A stretch of 64,000 bases of DNA, from NCBI RefSeq assembly GCF_000092405.1, contig NC_014220.1:2341560-2405559 (forward strand). Reading direction: 5' to 3'. The DNA comes from Syntrophothermus lipocalidus DSM 12680. GTDB taxonomy: Bacteria; Bacillota; Syntrophomonadia; Syntrophomonadales; Syntrophothermaceae. Positions within the stretch are counted from its first letter, which is position 1, and each line of letters opens with the position of its first letter. Positions 44,144-54,392 of the stretch are shown here, piece after piece. The notes below the pieces were generated by a model, which was given only the letters and a program-made list of their open reading frames with translations, was not told where the DNA came from and ran no database searches. The position numbers and the translations under genes were made by a program.

Positions 44144-45137
44144 TTTTTGCCCTCCGGTAGCGCAACATGTCCACAAAGGCTTCTATCCGAGTCCGTATCC
44201 CGGCTTCACCGGTATGCTCGTCCACCATAATCGACATGAACGGGATCTGTCCGCGTTTCTTGGCCTCCAGTTCCATTAAACGATCAACCATAGCATCAGG
44301 TCCACAAGCAAATGCGGTCACGTGAATCACTCCGTCAACTTCTTTTCTCCCCATAAAATGAAGAGCTCCTTCCAGAGCGCGGTTTGAAAAAAACCAAAAA
44401 AGGTGTTTGGGGAAACCCCGAACTGCAGCCTTGAGCTTGTGCCACGACAGCATATCCTGGGTATATACAGCCACGTTTTCGCGGCGCAATATGTCCAGTA
44501 GCCCAACGTTGAGAAACGTGTCGTATATCAAATAGGGGTACCCGACCACTGCCACACGAAATTCTGGCTGTAACTTTTGGAACGCCGCCAACGTAGAGGT
44601 AGAATCGAATACTATCTCCATCGCTTCTTCCGGCATGAGTCCTCTCAGCAACAATCGCTGAAACCGTTTTTGCACCATTTGAGCCCGGGCTAAAGCCCAC
44701 CATACCTTGCTTCTGGACGCCCCTAAAATCTTACCAATTTCCATACCTACCCTTACTATTTCACGCCAACCTCTCTTCAGATCAATACGCGTGTCAATAA
44801 TATCGGGGAGATTACTGACCGAGGCCTTTAACATATCCGGAAGCCCAAGAAACTTCGGACAAAAAGTTTCTGTTCCAAAGTCTCCGAATTTTCTCAGCGA
44901 GACCAGCCTGGGAGCAAATATATAATCTACTTGTCCGATTAAGCTCTTAACATGGCCGTGAAAGACCTTGATAGGGATACAGGCCTCACTCACCGCCTCT
45001 TTCATTCCTTCATCGAGTATCAGTTTGGAAGTCGGAGGAGATGTCACAACCTCATGCCCCAACGAACCGAAAAATTCCCTGCAGAAAGGGAAATAAAGAA
45101 AATAAGCCAGGGTTCTCGGTATACCAATTCTTGCCAT
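44133..45137 (-). CDS. Acyl-CoA dehydratase activase-related (DUF2229) protein, first copy
   Basis: The 334-residue protein begins MARIGIPRTLAYFLYFPFCR and has EACIPIKVFHGHV, FAPRLVSLRKFG, THVTAFACGPDAM-type Cys positions, and the shared C-terminal tail MVDEHTGEAGIRTRIEAFVD. Its length and motif order parallel the second copy, so the pair is probably an internal duplication of one domain. In other bacteria activase and DUF2229 domains are fused in one chain of about 1400 residues; here they are split into three genes. The substrate is unknown. Confidence 0.88.
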   Translation of the reverse strand: MARIGIPRTLAYFLYFPFCREFFGSLGHEVVTSPPTSKLILDEGMKEAVSEACIPIKVFHGHVKSLIGQVDYIFAPRLVSLRKFGDFGTETFCPKFLGLPDMLKASVSNLPDIIDTRIDLKRGWREIVRVGMEIGKILGASRSKVWWALARAQMVQKRFQRLLLRGLMPEEAMEIVFDSTSTLAAFQKLQPEFRVAVVGYPYLIYDTFLNVGLLDILRRENVAVYTQDMLSWHKLKAAVRGFPKHLFWFFSNRALEGALHFMGRKEVDGVIHVTAFACGPDAMVDRLMELEAKKRGQIPFMSIMVDEHTGEAGIRTRIEAFVDMLRYRRAKNED

Positions 45138-45229
45138 AAATGCCTCCTAGACTCCATGAACCATATAAAACCTTGAGAAGTCTCTTCTACATCCAACAGG
45201 CCGATTCCTTTTTCCATGGCAGGGAGAGC

Positions 45230-47140
45230 CTATTTAAACCTTACCCTCACGTCGCCTACCCGCTTGGTGAACCGGATCCGGTCGTAGTATTCCATAAGCG
45301 GCAAAGTGTACTTTCGGGAGCTGTTGAAAAGATCCCGAGCGGTCGCAAGCCCCAGCTCGCGGTTGGTTTGAAAATACTCCTCTAAAATTTTCTTACCCTG
45401 TTCTATCGCCTCGGCCGAAAAGTAGGTGTTGTCCGAGGCTTTGACCAACTTGCCTTGCTCCAAGAGATAGCCAAAAACCTCGTTAAATTCTTCCTGCTCC
45501 AGTCTTACTAAAGCCGTCAGCTCTTTTACCTCCGGGGGAGAAAAAGGCTGCTTGCCAAACTCCTGCAAAATCAAGTCTACCGCCTTCTGCTGGTCGACCG
45601 TAGGAGTCGGGTAGTGCTCGGGCAAGGCTACGTAGTTAGCTTCTGTTTTAATAAACCCTCTTCGCTCCATCAACTGCATCAAGGCTCCGGCTACCTTAGC
45701 TTGATAATTCTTGAACAGCCGGGTCCGTAATTCCTCCCGTGGATACCCGCGGCGCAAAGGATGACGAAGATGAAAATCCGCCAACACTTGCCGTGTCTGC
45801 TGTGCCATTTGTTCTAATCTATTGCGAGTCAGATAAAACTCCCTTCCCTCTATCTCTACCTTTTCAACCCTGGCCTCCTCCAGCAGAGTAGCCAGCCCCC
45901 GACGGACTTCTTGTTCATCTTCTCCTACTTCTCGCGCCAGGTCGGCCACGTCGAGGACGGCGTCGGGGCTAGATTCTAACTCCTGTGTAATTACTTCAAG
46001 GATACTCCCTTCTTCTTTCACCGCCAGCTGAGCCAAAACGTCCTCTCTAAACCTTTTTTGCTTAGGGGGGTGCGGATCTATGACTTTTCCACCACCTATA
46101 GTGGTTACAGGAGAATAGAAACGCACCACAAATCGGTCTTGCTGGTACGCGACTATCGGTTTTTCTAGCACTATCTGAGCATAGGTTTCCTGCCCAGGAA
46201 AAAGCTCATCTCTGTCCAGCAACACTATCCGACCGAGAGCTTCGTCTGTGCCCAAGTGGAAACGGATACGAGTCCAGTTCTTGACCTTCCAGGGGCTGGA
46301 ACTAAGCAGACGGAACACCGTATCTACGCGATATGAAGGTCTTAGAAAACCTGGTGTTGCCAAGACATAGCCTCGTCTCATCTCCTCTACTTCTATTCCC
46401 TGGAGGTTGGCCGCTACTCGCTGCCCTGCCAATGCCTTCTCCACTTTTTGCCCGTGGACCTGGAGGTTGCGTACCCGGACCTGTTTAAGTGAAGGGAGTA
46501 TCTCGAGCGTATCCCCAACCCTAATCTCTCCTGACCACAACGTACCCGTGACAACTGTTCCAAAACCAGTCATCGTGAACACCCTGTCTACGGGGAGACG
46601 AACCTTGCCTACAACCGGCTTGCCGGAAACATCTTTTGCCATCTCCTCCAGTGTCTTCAAGAGTTCCGGTATCCCTTCCCCGGTTACAGACGAGACAGGA
46701 ATTATGGGGGCCTCCTTAAGAACAGTCTTGTCCAGGTACTCTCGCACCTCTTCTTCCACCAGCATCAGCCAATCCTCATCTACCAAATCCTTCTTGGTAA
46801 TAGCTACCACTCCGCGCTCTATTCCAAGCAATTCAATAATATCCAGGTGTTCGCGGGTTTGGGGCATAACCCCTTCGTCGGCGGCTATGACTAGAATGAT
46901 CAGGTCTACCCCTGAGGCCCCGGCCAGCATTTGTCGTATAAACCTTTCGTGACCGGGAACATCCACTATGCCAGCCCTCTGCCCATTAGGAAAATCCAGG
47001 GGGGCAAATCCGAGCTCTATCGAAATCCCGCGCTGTTTTTCTTCTTTCAAGCGGTCTGTGTCAACCCCCGTTAAAGCTTTCACCAGGGTTGTCTTGCCAT
47101 GGTCAATGTGCCCGGCGGTGCCTATGATGATTCTTTGCAA
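45230..47140 (-). CDS. selB: Selenocysteine-specific elongation factor
   Basis: SelB delivers Sec-tRNA to UGA codons that are followed by a SECIS hairpin. The 636-residue protein starts with the GTPase domain ([35 protein letters not shown]). EF-Tu-like domains 2 and 3 follow, and the C-terminal winged-helix region (about 380-636) binds SECIS RNA. The last segment [21 protein letters not shown] ([15 protein letters not shown]) is typical. It follows selA by 7 nt, so the two form one unit. Confidence 0.96.
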   Translation of the reverse strand: MQRIIIGTAGHIDHGKTTLVKALTGVDTDRLKEEKQRGISIELGFAPLDFPNGQRAGIVDVPGHERFIRQMLAGASGVDLIILVIAADEGVMPQTREHLDIIELLGIERGVVAITKKDLVDEDWLMLVEEEVREYLDKTVLKEAPIIPVSSVTGEGIPELLKTLEEMAKDVSGKPVVGKVRLPVDRVFTMTGFGTVVTGTLWSGEIRVGDTLEILPSLKQVRVRNLQVHGQKVEKALAGQRVAANLQGIEVEEMRRGYVLATPGFLRPSYRVDTVFRLLSSSPWKVKNWTRIRFHLGTDEALGRIVLLDRDELFPGQETYAQIVLEKPIVAYQQDRFVVRFYSPVTTIGGGKVIDPHPPKQKRFREDVLAQLAVKEEGSILEVITQELESSPDAVLDVADLAREVGEDEQEVRRGLATLLEEARVEKVEIEGREFYLTRNRLEQMAQQTRQVLADFHLRHPLRRGYPREELRTRLFKNYQAKVAGALMQLMERRGFIKTEANYVALPEHYPTPTVDQQKAVDLILQEFGKQPFSPPEVKELTALVRLEQEEFNEVFGYLLEQGKLVKASDNTYFSAEAIEQGKKILEEYFQTNRELGLATARDLFNSSRKYTLPLMEYYDRIRFTKRVGDVRVRFK

Positions 47141-47147
47141 GTACCCC

Positions 47148-48548
47148 TCACCCTTTCACTATCTCCCGCATTCTAGTAGCTATTAGGTCATAATCGCCCT
47201 CCAGTAAAGTGCGAACACTAAAGAGCATAGCGTTATCGCGGAGTCTGGTTAAAATTGCCGGCTCACCGAGTCTAAGAGCTCTGGCAATATTCGTTAAAAC
47301 CCCATCTTCAAAAGTGACCTCTACGGCAAACCCGGGCAGCCCGTGGGTTGGATAAGCGCCCCCACCAACCCGATCCTCGGTCCTCACCACCTGAATAGTC
47401 TTGACCGGGCTGGTCGCCCCGATACTTTCTGTCAGAATCCCGCACAGCCGCTGGGCCCGGTCGTGCAACGTGTCCTCATCAACCGTCAACATCTGCAAAG
47501 TAGGAATAGTCCGGTTGGGCTTCCCCGCTAAGTACTCGACCAGGGTAGCCTCTAAGGCCGCGATCGTGAGTTTATCCACCCTAAGAGCACGCGTCAATTG
47601 GTTCCGTTTCATAGCTTCCACGTGCTGTCGCTTCCCCACAATGATACCGGCCTGGGGCCCCCCCAGCAGTTTGTCACCGCTGAAGGTAACGACGTCAGCC
47701 CCTCGGGCAATACATTCTTTCACCGTCGGTTCCCCTGGCAGTCCCCATTCTTTTAGGTCACACAACACGCCGCTCCCCAAGTCTTGAACTACGGGAAGAC
47801 CAGTTTTCCTACCTAGTTCCGCCAGCTCTTCTAAGGTCACCTCAGAAGTAAACCCAAGGATACGGTAGTTGGAAGGGTGCACAGTTAGAAGCAAGGCCGT
47901 GTTCTCGTCGATTGCCTCTTCGTAATCCCTGAGGTACGTCTTATTGGTAGTGCCAACCTCTACCAACCTGGCTCCGCTGGCTTTCATCACTTCAGGAATT
48001 CGAAACGAACCCCCTATTTCTACCAGTTGCCCGCGCGATACAATCACGTCACGACCATTCGCCATCGTGTTCAACACCAGCAATACTGCGGCTGCATTGT
48101 TGTTAACCACTAAAGCGGCTTCGGCCCCGGTTATATTGATAAGCAGGTCCTCTACATGGACATACCGCGACCCTCTTTCTCCCGTGTCCAGGTCGATTTC
48201 CAGATTCACGTATGCCCCCGCAATCTCGGTCAGGTATTGCACCGCCGGGGGTGCCAGCAAAGCCCTTCCCAGATTCGTGTGCAAAACAACCCCGGTTGCA
48301 TTGATTACTTTGTTGAGCGTGGGCTTGGTGACTCGATTTAGCTCTTGTTGAAGTTTAGTCACGACCATATCCGTAATCTCGAGTCGTGACAGGGAGACAT
48401 TGTCGTTGCGAAGCATGGTTCTCGTGTTTTCCACTACTTCGCGTAGTTTCTTCACAACCAGTTCCCGCGAGACGGACTCTTCTATTTTCTTGACCCTCGG
48501 ATCTAACAAAATCTCATCGATGGCCGGTATGTTGCGTAGAGTGTTCAT
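47148..48548 (-). CDS. selA: L-seryl-tRNA(Sec) selenium transferase
   Basis: SelA converts Ser-tRNA(Sec) to Sec-tRNA(Sec) with selenophosphate. The 466-residue PLP enzyme has an N-terminal tRNA-binding segment, the motif [16 protein letters not shown] and the PLP lysine in [18 protein letters not shown] phosphate contacts are near [11 protein letters not shown]. It is directly followed by selB. Confidence 0.96.
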   Translation of the reverse strand: MNTLRNIPAIDEILLDPRVKKIEESVSRELVVKKLREVVENTRTMLRNDNVSLSRLEITDMVVTKLQQELNRVTKPTLNKVINATGVVLHTNLGRALLAPPAVQYLTEIAGAYVNLEIDLDTGERGSRYVHVEDLLINITGAEAALVVNNNAAAVLLVLNTMANGRDVIVSRGQLVEIGGSFRIPEVMKASGARLVEVGTTNKTYLRDYEEAIDENTALLLTVHPSNYRILGFTSEVTLEELAELGRKTGLPVVQDLGSGVLCDLKEWGLPGEPTVKECIARGADVVTFSGDKLLGGPQAGIIVGKRQHVEAMKRNQLTRALRVDKLTIAALEATLVEYLAGKPNRTIPTLQMLTVDEDTLHDRAQRLCGILTESIGATSPVKTIQVVRTEDRVGGGAYPTHGLPGFAVEVTFEDGVLTNIARALRLGEPAILTRLRDNAMLFSVRTLLEGDYDLIATRMREIVKG

Positions 48549-48644
48549 AGAAAACCGTTCCCCCTCTTCACGAGACTACCCAAACATTGCCGCAACAGCC
48601 GGAATGTTCTGTCCCCGTCATAATCCTGAGCTCCTTCTTGCTCC

Positions 48645-49712
48645 TTATCCCTTCTGTATATCTGGACTACTTAATACCTTAACAAACCGGTATATGACCC
48701 CGGCCATAATCGATATTCCCAACAAACCGAACAAAGGATAAACCGTCCCGACCAGGGAGGCGAAGCTGCGAAACGATAAAGGTAGAGCCGCCGTCATTAT
48801 CAGACAGAGGCTGGCGCTATACGGTATCCCTGTCAAGTCTGACACCCGTTGAGCCAGGCCGTAGCCGTTGGCTAGAGCCGTTGTCAAAATCCCTATCCAT
48901 AAAACGCAGACGTATGCCAATTTGGCCCCGGTCCCAACTTGTCCAGCTATGAGTAGCATCGGAACCTCATAGTGCAAAACCGCGGGACTGAAATTTGATA
49001 AAGCCAGGTAATAAATACAAAGCATAAGCCCCAGGCCGAGGCCCCCGCCAATAGCCCCGGCTGTTCCGTTCCTCATGTTAACCAGCGGCTGGTACTCGGG
49101 CAAGACCGCAGTTGCCAACGCAAAATTATAGGCAACGTACAAAACCGCCGCCATCGCCCAATACTGATAGCCGAACAAGGGCGCATATGCCGCCGGTATC
49201 TGGGCATAGTTTTTCATTCCGAACGCTCCACAACCTGCTATTGATAATAATAGCAGAATTTTAATTGGAACTAAAAGATTGTAGGAAAATACCAGCCCTC
49301 GCACCCCCCCTGCTAACAACAGGATGGTTGCTAGATAGGTCAGTCCGATGCCCAGCGTTTTGTTAAGGTAGAGGTGTTCATAGAAGACAGCCCCGCTGGC
49401 AGAGAACATGGTACAAACGCCCAGGAACAAAAAGAGAGAAAAAAGCGTGTCGGTCAGCTTTCCCCACCTTGGCCCGAAAAGCGTTCTTATCACGCGTTGA
49501 TATCCGTTTATTCTGGATCTATGGCAAATATAGAATAACAGGGCACCCATGGCGGCAAAAAGGGCTCCTGACAAAAGCACACCGTAAAGCCCGTACCTGT
49601 CAAACACAACAAAGAACTGGACTATCTCCTGCCCGGAGGCAAAGCCTGCCCCTACCACCGCCCCGATGTAGCCCATGGCGACCGCCCACGCTTGCCTATT
49701 GAATCCCCTCAC
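48645..49712 (-). CDS. YkvI-type membrane transporter
   Basis: The 355-residue protein has about 10 hydrophobic segments and starts AVAMGYIGAVVGAGFASGQE, the conserved first segment of the YkvI family in Firmicutes. LFYICHRSRINGYQRVIRTL is the loop region typical of the family. The fold is APC-like. The substrate and physiological role are unknown. Its start faces the yyaC gene in a divergent arrangement with about 110 nt between. Confidence 0.8.
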   Translation of the reverse strand: MRGFNRQAWAVAMGYIGAVVGAGFASGQEIVQFFVVFDRYGLYGVLLSGALFAAMGALLFYICHRSRINGYQRVIRTLFGPRWGKLTDTLFSLFLFLGVCTMFSASGAVFYEHLYLNKTLGIGLTYLATILLLAGGVRGLVFSYNLLVPIKILLLLSIAGCGAFGMKNYAQIPAAYAPLFGYQYWAMAAVLYVAYNFALATAVLPEYQPLVNMRNGTAGAIGGGLGLGLMLCIYYLALSNFSPAVLHYEVPMLLIAGQVGTGAKLAYVCVLWIGILTTALANGYGLAQRVSDLTGIPYSASLCLIMTAALPLSFRSFASLVGTVYPLFGLLGISIMAGVIYRFVKVLSSPDIQKG

Positions 49713-49821
49713 CCCGTTTCCAAGTTCCGTCTATAGAAAATATATCTTCATCACACGCTATAAATGCCGAATAAATGGGTGGGAAAAAGGCAACAATCTG
49801 GAAAAACGGGCGCGTGGAATT

Positions 49822-50475
49822 ATGGAATGGCGGAAGATGACGCGTGGTAGGCGAATAATTCAAACTTTCATTGAACCTGTGTTAGAAGTCCCCTTGGCGG
49901 GGACCGTAGCTGACCCTGGGATAGGGTATTCTTGGCATTTTGAGGATTCTTTATGTGCCGCGCATATTAGGGACGCGTATCTTCGACTCACCCTCGAACT
50001 AAACCCGCGCTTACGCAGAGAAGTGGTTATTCTGTGTATCGGAACGGATCGATCCACGGGAGACAGCTTGGGACCCTTGGTTGGAACCAGGCTAGTTGGA
50101 CTTGGTATCCCTGGCGCGTCCGTGTACGGAACTCTTGCTTCTCCCGTACATGCGACCAATCTCGTTCAAACCCTGGCCGACGTTAATGCTCGCCATGTCG
50201 ACCCTTTCGTGGTAGCTTTGGATGCTTGTTTGGGAAGAACAGACCGGGTCGGCTACATCAACGTGCGTCCCGGCCAAATCTATCCTGGCAGTGCAGTAAA
50301 AAAAGAACTCCCACCGGTTGGGGAACTGCACATCTCTGGTGTTGTAAATGTGGCTGGTTTTCTGGAACACCTGGTCCTGCAGAATACTCGTCTTCATCTA
50401 GTATACCAAATGGCGGAGGTTATTGCGGTTGGCCTATGGCAGGCTCACCGTTCCCTCTTTCCCTGCGGTGTTTGA
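49822..50475 (+). CDS. yyaC: YyaC-like sporulation protein
   Basis: The 217-residue product matches the YyaC family, structurally related to the spore protease GPR, with VVILCIGTDRSTGDSLGPLV, VVALDACLGRTDRVGYINVR and ISGVVNVAGFLEHLVLQ. In Bacillus it is forespore-expressed; its target is unknown. I chose ATG 49822 as start; 49837 is also possible, and the ribosome site is weak. It is one of few plus-strand genes and supports a spore-forming host. Confidence 0.88.
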   Translation: MEWRKMTRGRRIIQTFIEPVLEVPLAGTVADPGIGYSWHFEDSLCAAHIRDAYLRLTLELNPRLRREVVILCIGTDRSTGDSLGPLVGTRLVGLGIPGASVYGTLASPVHATNLVQTLADVNARHVDPFVVALDACLGRTDRVGYINVRPGQIYPGSAVKKELPPVGELHISGVVNVAGFLEHLVLQNTRLHLVYQMAEVIAVGLWQAHRSLFPCGV

Positions 50476-50554
50476 AGACGGCGTGGCGGGCAAAAACAGA
50501 AGCTGGGGCCCCAATCTGTCTTCCCCTGTGCTGTATGAGGCGCGAAGAATTTCC

Positions 50555-51181
50555 TCAGATTGCCTGTAGTAAGCTTATCACTTCTTGGTCGCTCGTTGCC
50601 GAAAAATCCTCGTAAAACTGGCCCACTGCGTAGAAAACTGAGGGAACGTGCAAGCAGAACACGTCGTCGGCAAGTCTCTTGAGGGAGCTGTAGGTATCGG
50701 GAGCTGCTACCGGAGTTGCCACTGCTATGTAGCTAGCTCCCTGACGGCGGAGGTATGCAATTGCGGCTCTTACGGTAAATCCCGTTGCTATGCCGTCATC
50801 GACGAGGAGAACCCTTTTCCCTTCTATGGACAGAGCGGGCCGCCCGCCCCGGTATGCGGTTAGTCGCCAGTTTATCTCCTGGTGGACATGCTTAGCCGCT
50901 TGTTCGAACTGGTTTTTGTCGAGGTGTAGAAACATTAGCAGGTTCTCATCGACCAGTATTTCTCCGTCGGGCGTTACTGCTCCTATGGCATACTCGGGGT
51001 CGGAAGGAGACCCTATTTTGCGGGCGATCACTACGTCTAGCGGACAACCATATTTCTGAGCGATAGGATAGGCTACTACTACACCTCCGCGAGGTATTCC
51101 CAGTACCAAATCGAAGTCTGCTTCCTTTTCCCTCAGAAATTCTGCTAATTGCTCGCCGGCTTCCTTTCGATTTCGGAACAT
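50555..51181 (-). CDS. Phosphoribosyltransferase domain protein
   Basis: The 208-residue protein starts at ATG 51181 (GGAGGAGG upstream, MFRNRKEAGEQLAEF). The PRPP-binding motif is KRVLLVDDGIATGFTVRAAI and the N-terminal core LVLGIPRGGVVVAYPIA is typical of the ComF/YhfT-type predicted phosphoribosyltransferases. The nucleobase substrate is unknown. It lies 46 nt after the bactofilin stop, in the same direction. Confidence 0.85.
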   Translation of the reverse strand: MFRNRKEAGEQLAEFLREKEADFDLVLGIPRGGVVVAYPIAQKYGCPLDVVIARKIGSPSDPEYAIGAVTPDGEILVDENLLMFLHLDKNQFEQAAKHVHQEINWRLTAYRGGRPALSIEGKRVLLVDDGIATGFTVRAAIAYLRRQGASYIAVATPVAAPDTYSSLKRLADDVFCLHVPSVFYAVGQFYEDFSATSDQEVISLLQAI

Positions 51182-51227
51182 CTTTGCCTCCTCCTTTGAA
51201 TGGCCTGCTTTCGAATTAAGATCGGGC

Positions 51228-51617
51228 TCAGGAGTCAGTCTTCGTTCCTGTTTTCTCCTTGTTGGTCCCTCGCAGCATCCGGGAGGTCCCTGTGAAGCAA
51301 CCTCCTTCCTCAATAACCAGAGCCTGGCTGGTGATGTCTCCTTGTACTTCGCCCGAGGCCAATATTTCCGCCCGCCCCCTGGCGTTGATAGAACCCTCCA
51401 CCCTTCCGGCAATCAGTACGTTATCGGCTTGAATATTTCCTTTGATGGTGCCCTTATCCCCGATTATGAGGTCGCCCCTCAGATCTACATCGCCTTCGAT
51501 GATTCCGTCGGCGCGGATAGACCCTTCGCCGTGGAGATTGCCTTCTATCCTTAGGCGATGAGAAATAATCGTGTCAATGTCACCGAATTCGCGCTGCTTT
51601 TTTCTCTTTAACACCAT
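51228..51617 (-). CDS. Bactofilin family cytoskeletal protein
   Basis: The 129-residue protein is a beta-helical bactofilin with repeats of G-x-I/V pattern (IRADGIIEGDVDLRGDLIIG, IKGNIQADNVLIAGRVEGS). Bactofilins polymerise on the membrane and often position cell-wall enzymes. It is encoded directly after an M23 peptidase (3-nt gap), a recurrent pairing, so it probably localises that enzyme. Confidence 0.93.
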   Translation of the reverse strand: MVLKRKKQREFGDIDTIISHRLRIEGNLHGEGSIRADGIIEGDVDLRGDLIIGDKGTIKGNIQADNVLIAGRVEGSINARGRAEILASGEVQGDITSQALVIEEGGCFTGTSRMLRGTNKEKTGTKTDS

Positions 51618-51620
51618 GAT

Positions 51621-52541
51621 TCATCTCTCCGTTTTTGCGAGATAGGACTCGGGGTCTACAAAACCGTTTTTGCCCTGGATAGCGAAATGGAGGTGAGGTC
51701 CGCTACTTCTTCCCGAGCACCCGACCCGGGCGATCACCTGCCCCTTCTCCACTTTCTCTCCCACCTGGACCAGTATTACTTGGTTGTGCCCATACCAGGT
51801 TACATAGCCGTTGCCGTGATCCACTTTTATGAGTCGTCCGTAAACCCGGTCAAAGCCGGCGCAGACTACCGTGCCGGACGCTGCGGCCCGGACAGGTGTG
51901 CCGCTATTGGCTGCGATGTCTAAACCGCTGTGCTGTTCAGTGCGTCTGCTAAATGGTGATTTCCTGATTCCGTAGGTAGATGTAATTTGGCCAATAACCG
52001 GCCAGGAGTTGGGACGAGCCAGGTAGTATTCCCGGTTGGCCAGGACCTGGTCTCGGAGTTCTGTTAGCTCGATTTTAGTAGTATTAAACGAGGACAGCAT
52101 CCGTTCTATTTCCCGCCCCATAACTGAAGCCAAATTACCGGGATCTGACTTGCGATCTAGCATTATTCCGGACCGAGAAGGGGTTGCGCTTGAAGACGGG
52201 CGGGCTGTTCGAATTCCCATCAGGCGTTTTATCTCCGACTGCTCCCTCTCGATGTTCTCTTTTTCTTTCTCTAGTGAACGGAGTTGTTCCTGTAGCGTCA
52301 TCAGTTGCTCTGTCTTGGCCTGGTTATCCTCCTTTATGGATCGTATATTTCGCATGTCGTTCCTAAACGTTACCAGGGTGATCCCCATGCAGAACAGGGA
52401 AATTATCATCGCCATCGATAGTATTGCCAAAGCCCAAGCGCCCTTAGGTGATAGCGAGAGGCGGCGAATCGGAGAGATGCTTCCTGATAGCAGTATTACA
52501 GTGATGCTGCGGTCGCGTACGGATCTTCTTCGGCGAGGCAT
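51621..52541 (-). CDS. Membrane-anchored M23 peptidase
   Basis: The 306-residue protein has one transmembrane segment (about 35-58, ALAILSMAMIISLFCMGITL), a coiled coil at about 65-105 (QLMTLQEQLRSLEKEKENIE), then a C-terminal M23 domain with HSGLDIAANSGTPV, YGH and SSGPHLHFAI. All catalytic residues are visible, so it should be an active endopeptidase. Linked to bactofilin, which suggests local wall remodelling for shape. It follows the DUF4446 gene. Confidence 0.92.
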   Translation of the reverse strand: MPRRRRSVRDRSITVILLSGSISPIRRLSLSPKGAWALAILSMAMIISLFCMGITLVTFRNDMRNIRSIKEDNQAKTEQLMTLQEQLRSLEKEKENIEREQSEIKRLMGIRTARPSSSATPSRSGIMLDRKSDPGNLASVMGREIERMLSSFNTTKIELTELRDQVLANREYYLARPNSWPVIGQITSTYGIRKSPFSRRTEQHSGLDIAANSGTPVRAAASGTVVCAGFDRVYGRLIKVDHGNGYVTWYGHNQVILVQVGEKVEKGQVIARVGCSGRSSGPHLHFAIQGKNGFVDPESYLAKTER

Positions 52542-52545
52542 CGCG

Positions 52546-53046
52546 TCATCCCCTGTTCTGAGCCATCCTCAGTACGGCCTGTTCTTCTTCACTCAATTGG
52601 TAAGAGGACGAGAAGGCTTGGACGGGTTTAGCCCATACCATTGAATACTCGCGTCCATGCAATCCCGTAATTACAGCTCCGTCTCCGCGCTCTGACAAGA
52701 GCGCTAGGGAAAAGGACAGGTCTCCCCCGACCTCGGGGAATGCCTTATACCGTATCACCCGCAGGGTACTTAGCATCGCGGGGAGACGCCCTTCGATACT
52801 TTCCACCCTTTCCTCCAAGCGATGAATTTGGCGCCGGTTTTCGTGCTCAAGCCGCCTGATTTCCTCTAGAACATCCTCTATTCCTGGCCCACAGTAGTCC
52901 TTGAATAGGGTTTCAAAGACCCTTACCCGGCGGCGGTAGGCTCTGACCTGCCAAAGGGTAATAATGTTTACCAGTATCAGTAACGCGAACAGCGCCGCGG
53001 CGATAGAAAGGCTTTGGCTGTTTAGCCAGTGATAAGCATCGAGCAT
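52546..53046 (-). CDS. DUF4446 membrane protein
   Basis: The 166-residue protein starts at ATG 53046 (MLDAYHWLNSQ, GGGGGA upstream). It has one N-terminal transmembrane segment (ALFALLILVNIITLWQVRAY), a coiled coil (RRLEHENRRQIHRLEERV), then the DUF4446 core RVIRYKAFPEVGGDLSFSLA. The family is found next to parAB in many Clostridia. Its function is unknown. Confidence 0.87.
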   Translation of the reverse strand: MLDAYHWLNSQSLSIAAALFALLILVNIITLWQVRAYRRRVRVFETLFKDYCGPGIEDVLEEIRRLEHENRRQIHRLEERVESIEGRLPAMLSTLRVIRYKAFPEVGGDLSFSLALLSERGDGAVITGLHGREYSMVWAKPVQAFSSSYQLSEEEQAVLRMAQNRG

Positions 53047-53189
53047 TGTCGTGTCCCCCAGATAAGTTCTGATAAAATGATAGCAGGCCGCGGGGGCTTT
53101 GTAAAACCTTCGGGGAGGTTGCTGCTTTAGGTCCCGTTGTGTTAATTCGTAGTCGCCCGACATCTGACAGAAGGAAAGGGTGTTGTCGC

Positions 53190-54392
53190 GTGAGAATAGC
53201 CTATATTGATTGTTTTTCAGGAGTCTCGGGGGATATGTTGTTGGCCGCTTTAGTGGACTCCGGCGCGGATGTTTCTGAGGTCGAGGCCGGGATCAATTCG
53301 CTCGCAATTCCTCCGGTCTCCATTGCAACCTCTAAGGTGAGGGTCAAGGGGGTTAGTGCTACCAGGGTTTGGATAGGAAGCGAGCGTGGGGCCGAGTTTC
53401 GTAATCTGGCGAAGATAGAGCGGATTCTAAACGGTGGCAACCTGCCCGGGCCGGTGATAGCTCAGTCGCTCAAAACCTTCCGCCGTTTAGCCTTGGCGGA
53501 GGCCAAGGTGCACGGCATTCCCGTGGACGAGGTTCATTTCCATGAGATTGGCGCTTTAGATACCATAGTTGATGTAGTAGGGTGTTTTTTGGCCTTGTAT
53601 CTGCTGAGGATCGACCGGGTCTTTGCCTCTCACATCCCTTGGAATCGTGGATTTGTCACGTTGGAGCATGGCACCTACCCGGTGCCTGCGCCGGCTACTG
53701 CCGAGTTGTTGCAGGGCGTTCCATGTTACGGTTGCGAGGCACCTTTTGAGCTCGTTACCCCCACCGGGGCAGCCTTGCTGCGGAGCATGGTAGAAGAATT
53801 TGGCCCCCTGCCCCCGATGTCTCCTCAGCGCTTCGGGTACGGGGCAGGACACCGTGAGAGGCCGGATGTCCCTAACGTTGTCCGGGTTGTTATCGGGGAT
53901 TCCCCGTCGGAGGATGGGATTTTCACGGAACTGGTGGATATTTTGGAAACGCAAGTAGATGACATGGTTCCGGAGTTCTATTCGTTTCTGAGCGAGAGGC
54001 TGGCGGATTCGGCTGCCCTCGACTATTTTTACACCCCGGTGTACATGAAAAAGGGGCGGCCGGGCTGTTTGGTGACGGTGATTGCACCTGCGGGGCTGGG
54101 ACAGGAAGTTGCTGCGTTACTCCTCGAACATACGTCTACTTTGGGTGTTCGTTGCCAGACGGTTTCTCGGGTGGTGTTAAAGAGAGAAATCATTACGGTA
54201 TCCACAAGATGGGGTGAGGTCAGGGTAAAGGTGGCCTACCTTAGCGGAAGGGCTCCGAAGATATCTCCCGAGTTTGAGGATTGCCGCTCCATAGCCTTGG
54301 CGCGGGACCTGTCTTTGGATGTGGTTTATCGAGAGGCGGTGTCTGCTGCGGTTATCAGCTTGGGTTTGGCAGATAGCTCTGAAGGGGCGTAG
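53190..54392 (+). CDS. larC: Nickel pincer cofactor synthesis protein LarC
   Basis: LarC is the CTP-dependent cyclometallase that inserts nickel to finish the pincer cofactor of lactate racemase and related enzymes. The 400-residue protein starts at GTG 53190 (VRIAYIDCFSGVSGDMLLAA). It shows HFHEIGALDTIVDVVG, VELVTPTGAALL-type motif (FELVTPTGAALLRSM) and ETQVDDMVPEFYSFLSERL. In some lactobacilli the gene needs a programmed frameshift; here it is one continuous frame. LarB and LarE genes are not in the window. Confidence 0.93.
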   Translation: MRIAYIDCFSGVSGDMLLAALVDSGADVSEVEAGINSLAIPPVSIATSKVRVKGVSATRVWIGSERGAEFRNLAKIERILNGGNLPGPVIAQSLKTFRRLALAEAKVHGIPVDEVHFHEIGALDTIVDVVGCFLALYLLRIDRVFASHIPWNRGFVTLEHGTYPVPAPATAELLQGVPCYGCEAPFELVTPTGAALLRSMVEEFGPLPPMSPQRFGYGAGHRERPDVPNVVRVVIGDSPSEDGIFTELVDILETQVDDMVPEFYSFLSERLADSAALDYFYTPVYMKKGRPGCLVTVIAPAGLGQEVAALLLEHTSTLGVRCQTVSRVVLKREIITVSTRWGEVRVKVAYLSGRAPKISPEFEDCRSIALARDLSLDVVYREAVSAAVISLGLADSSEGA

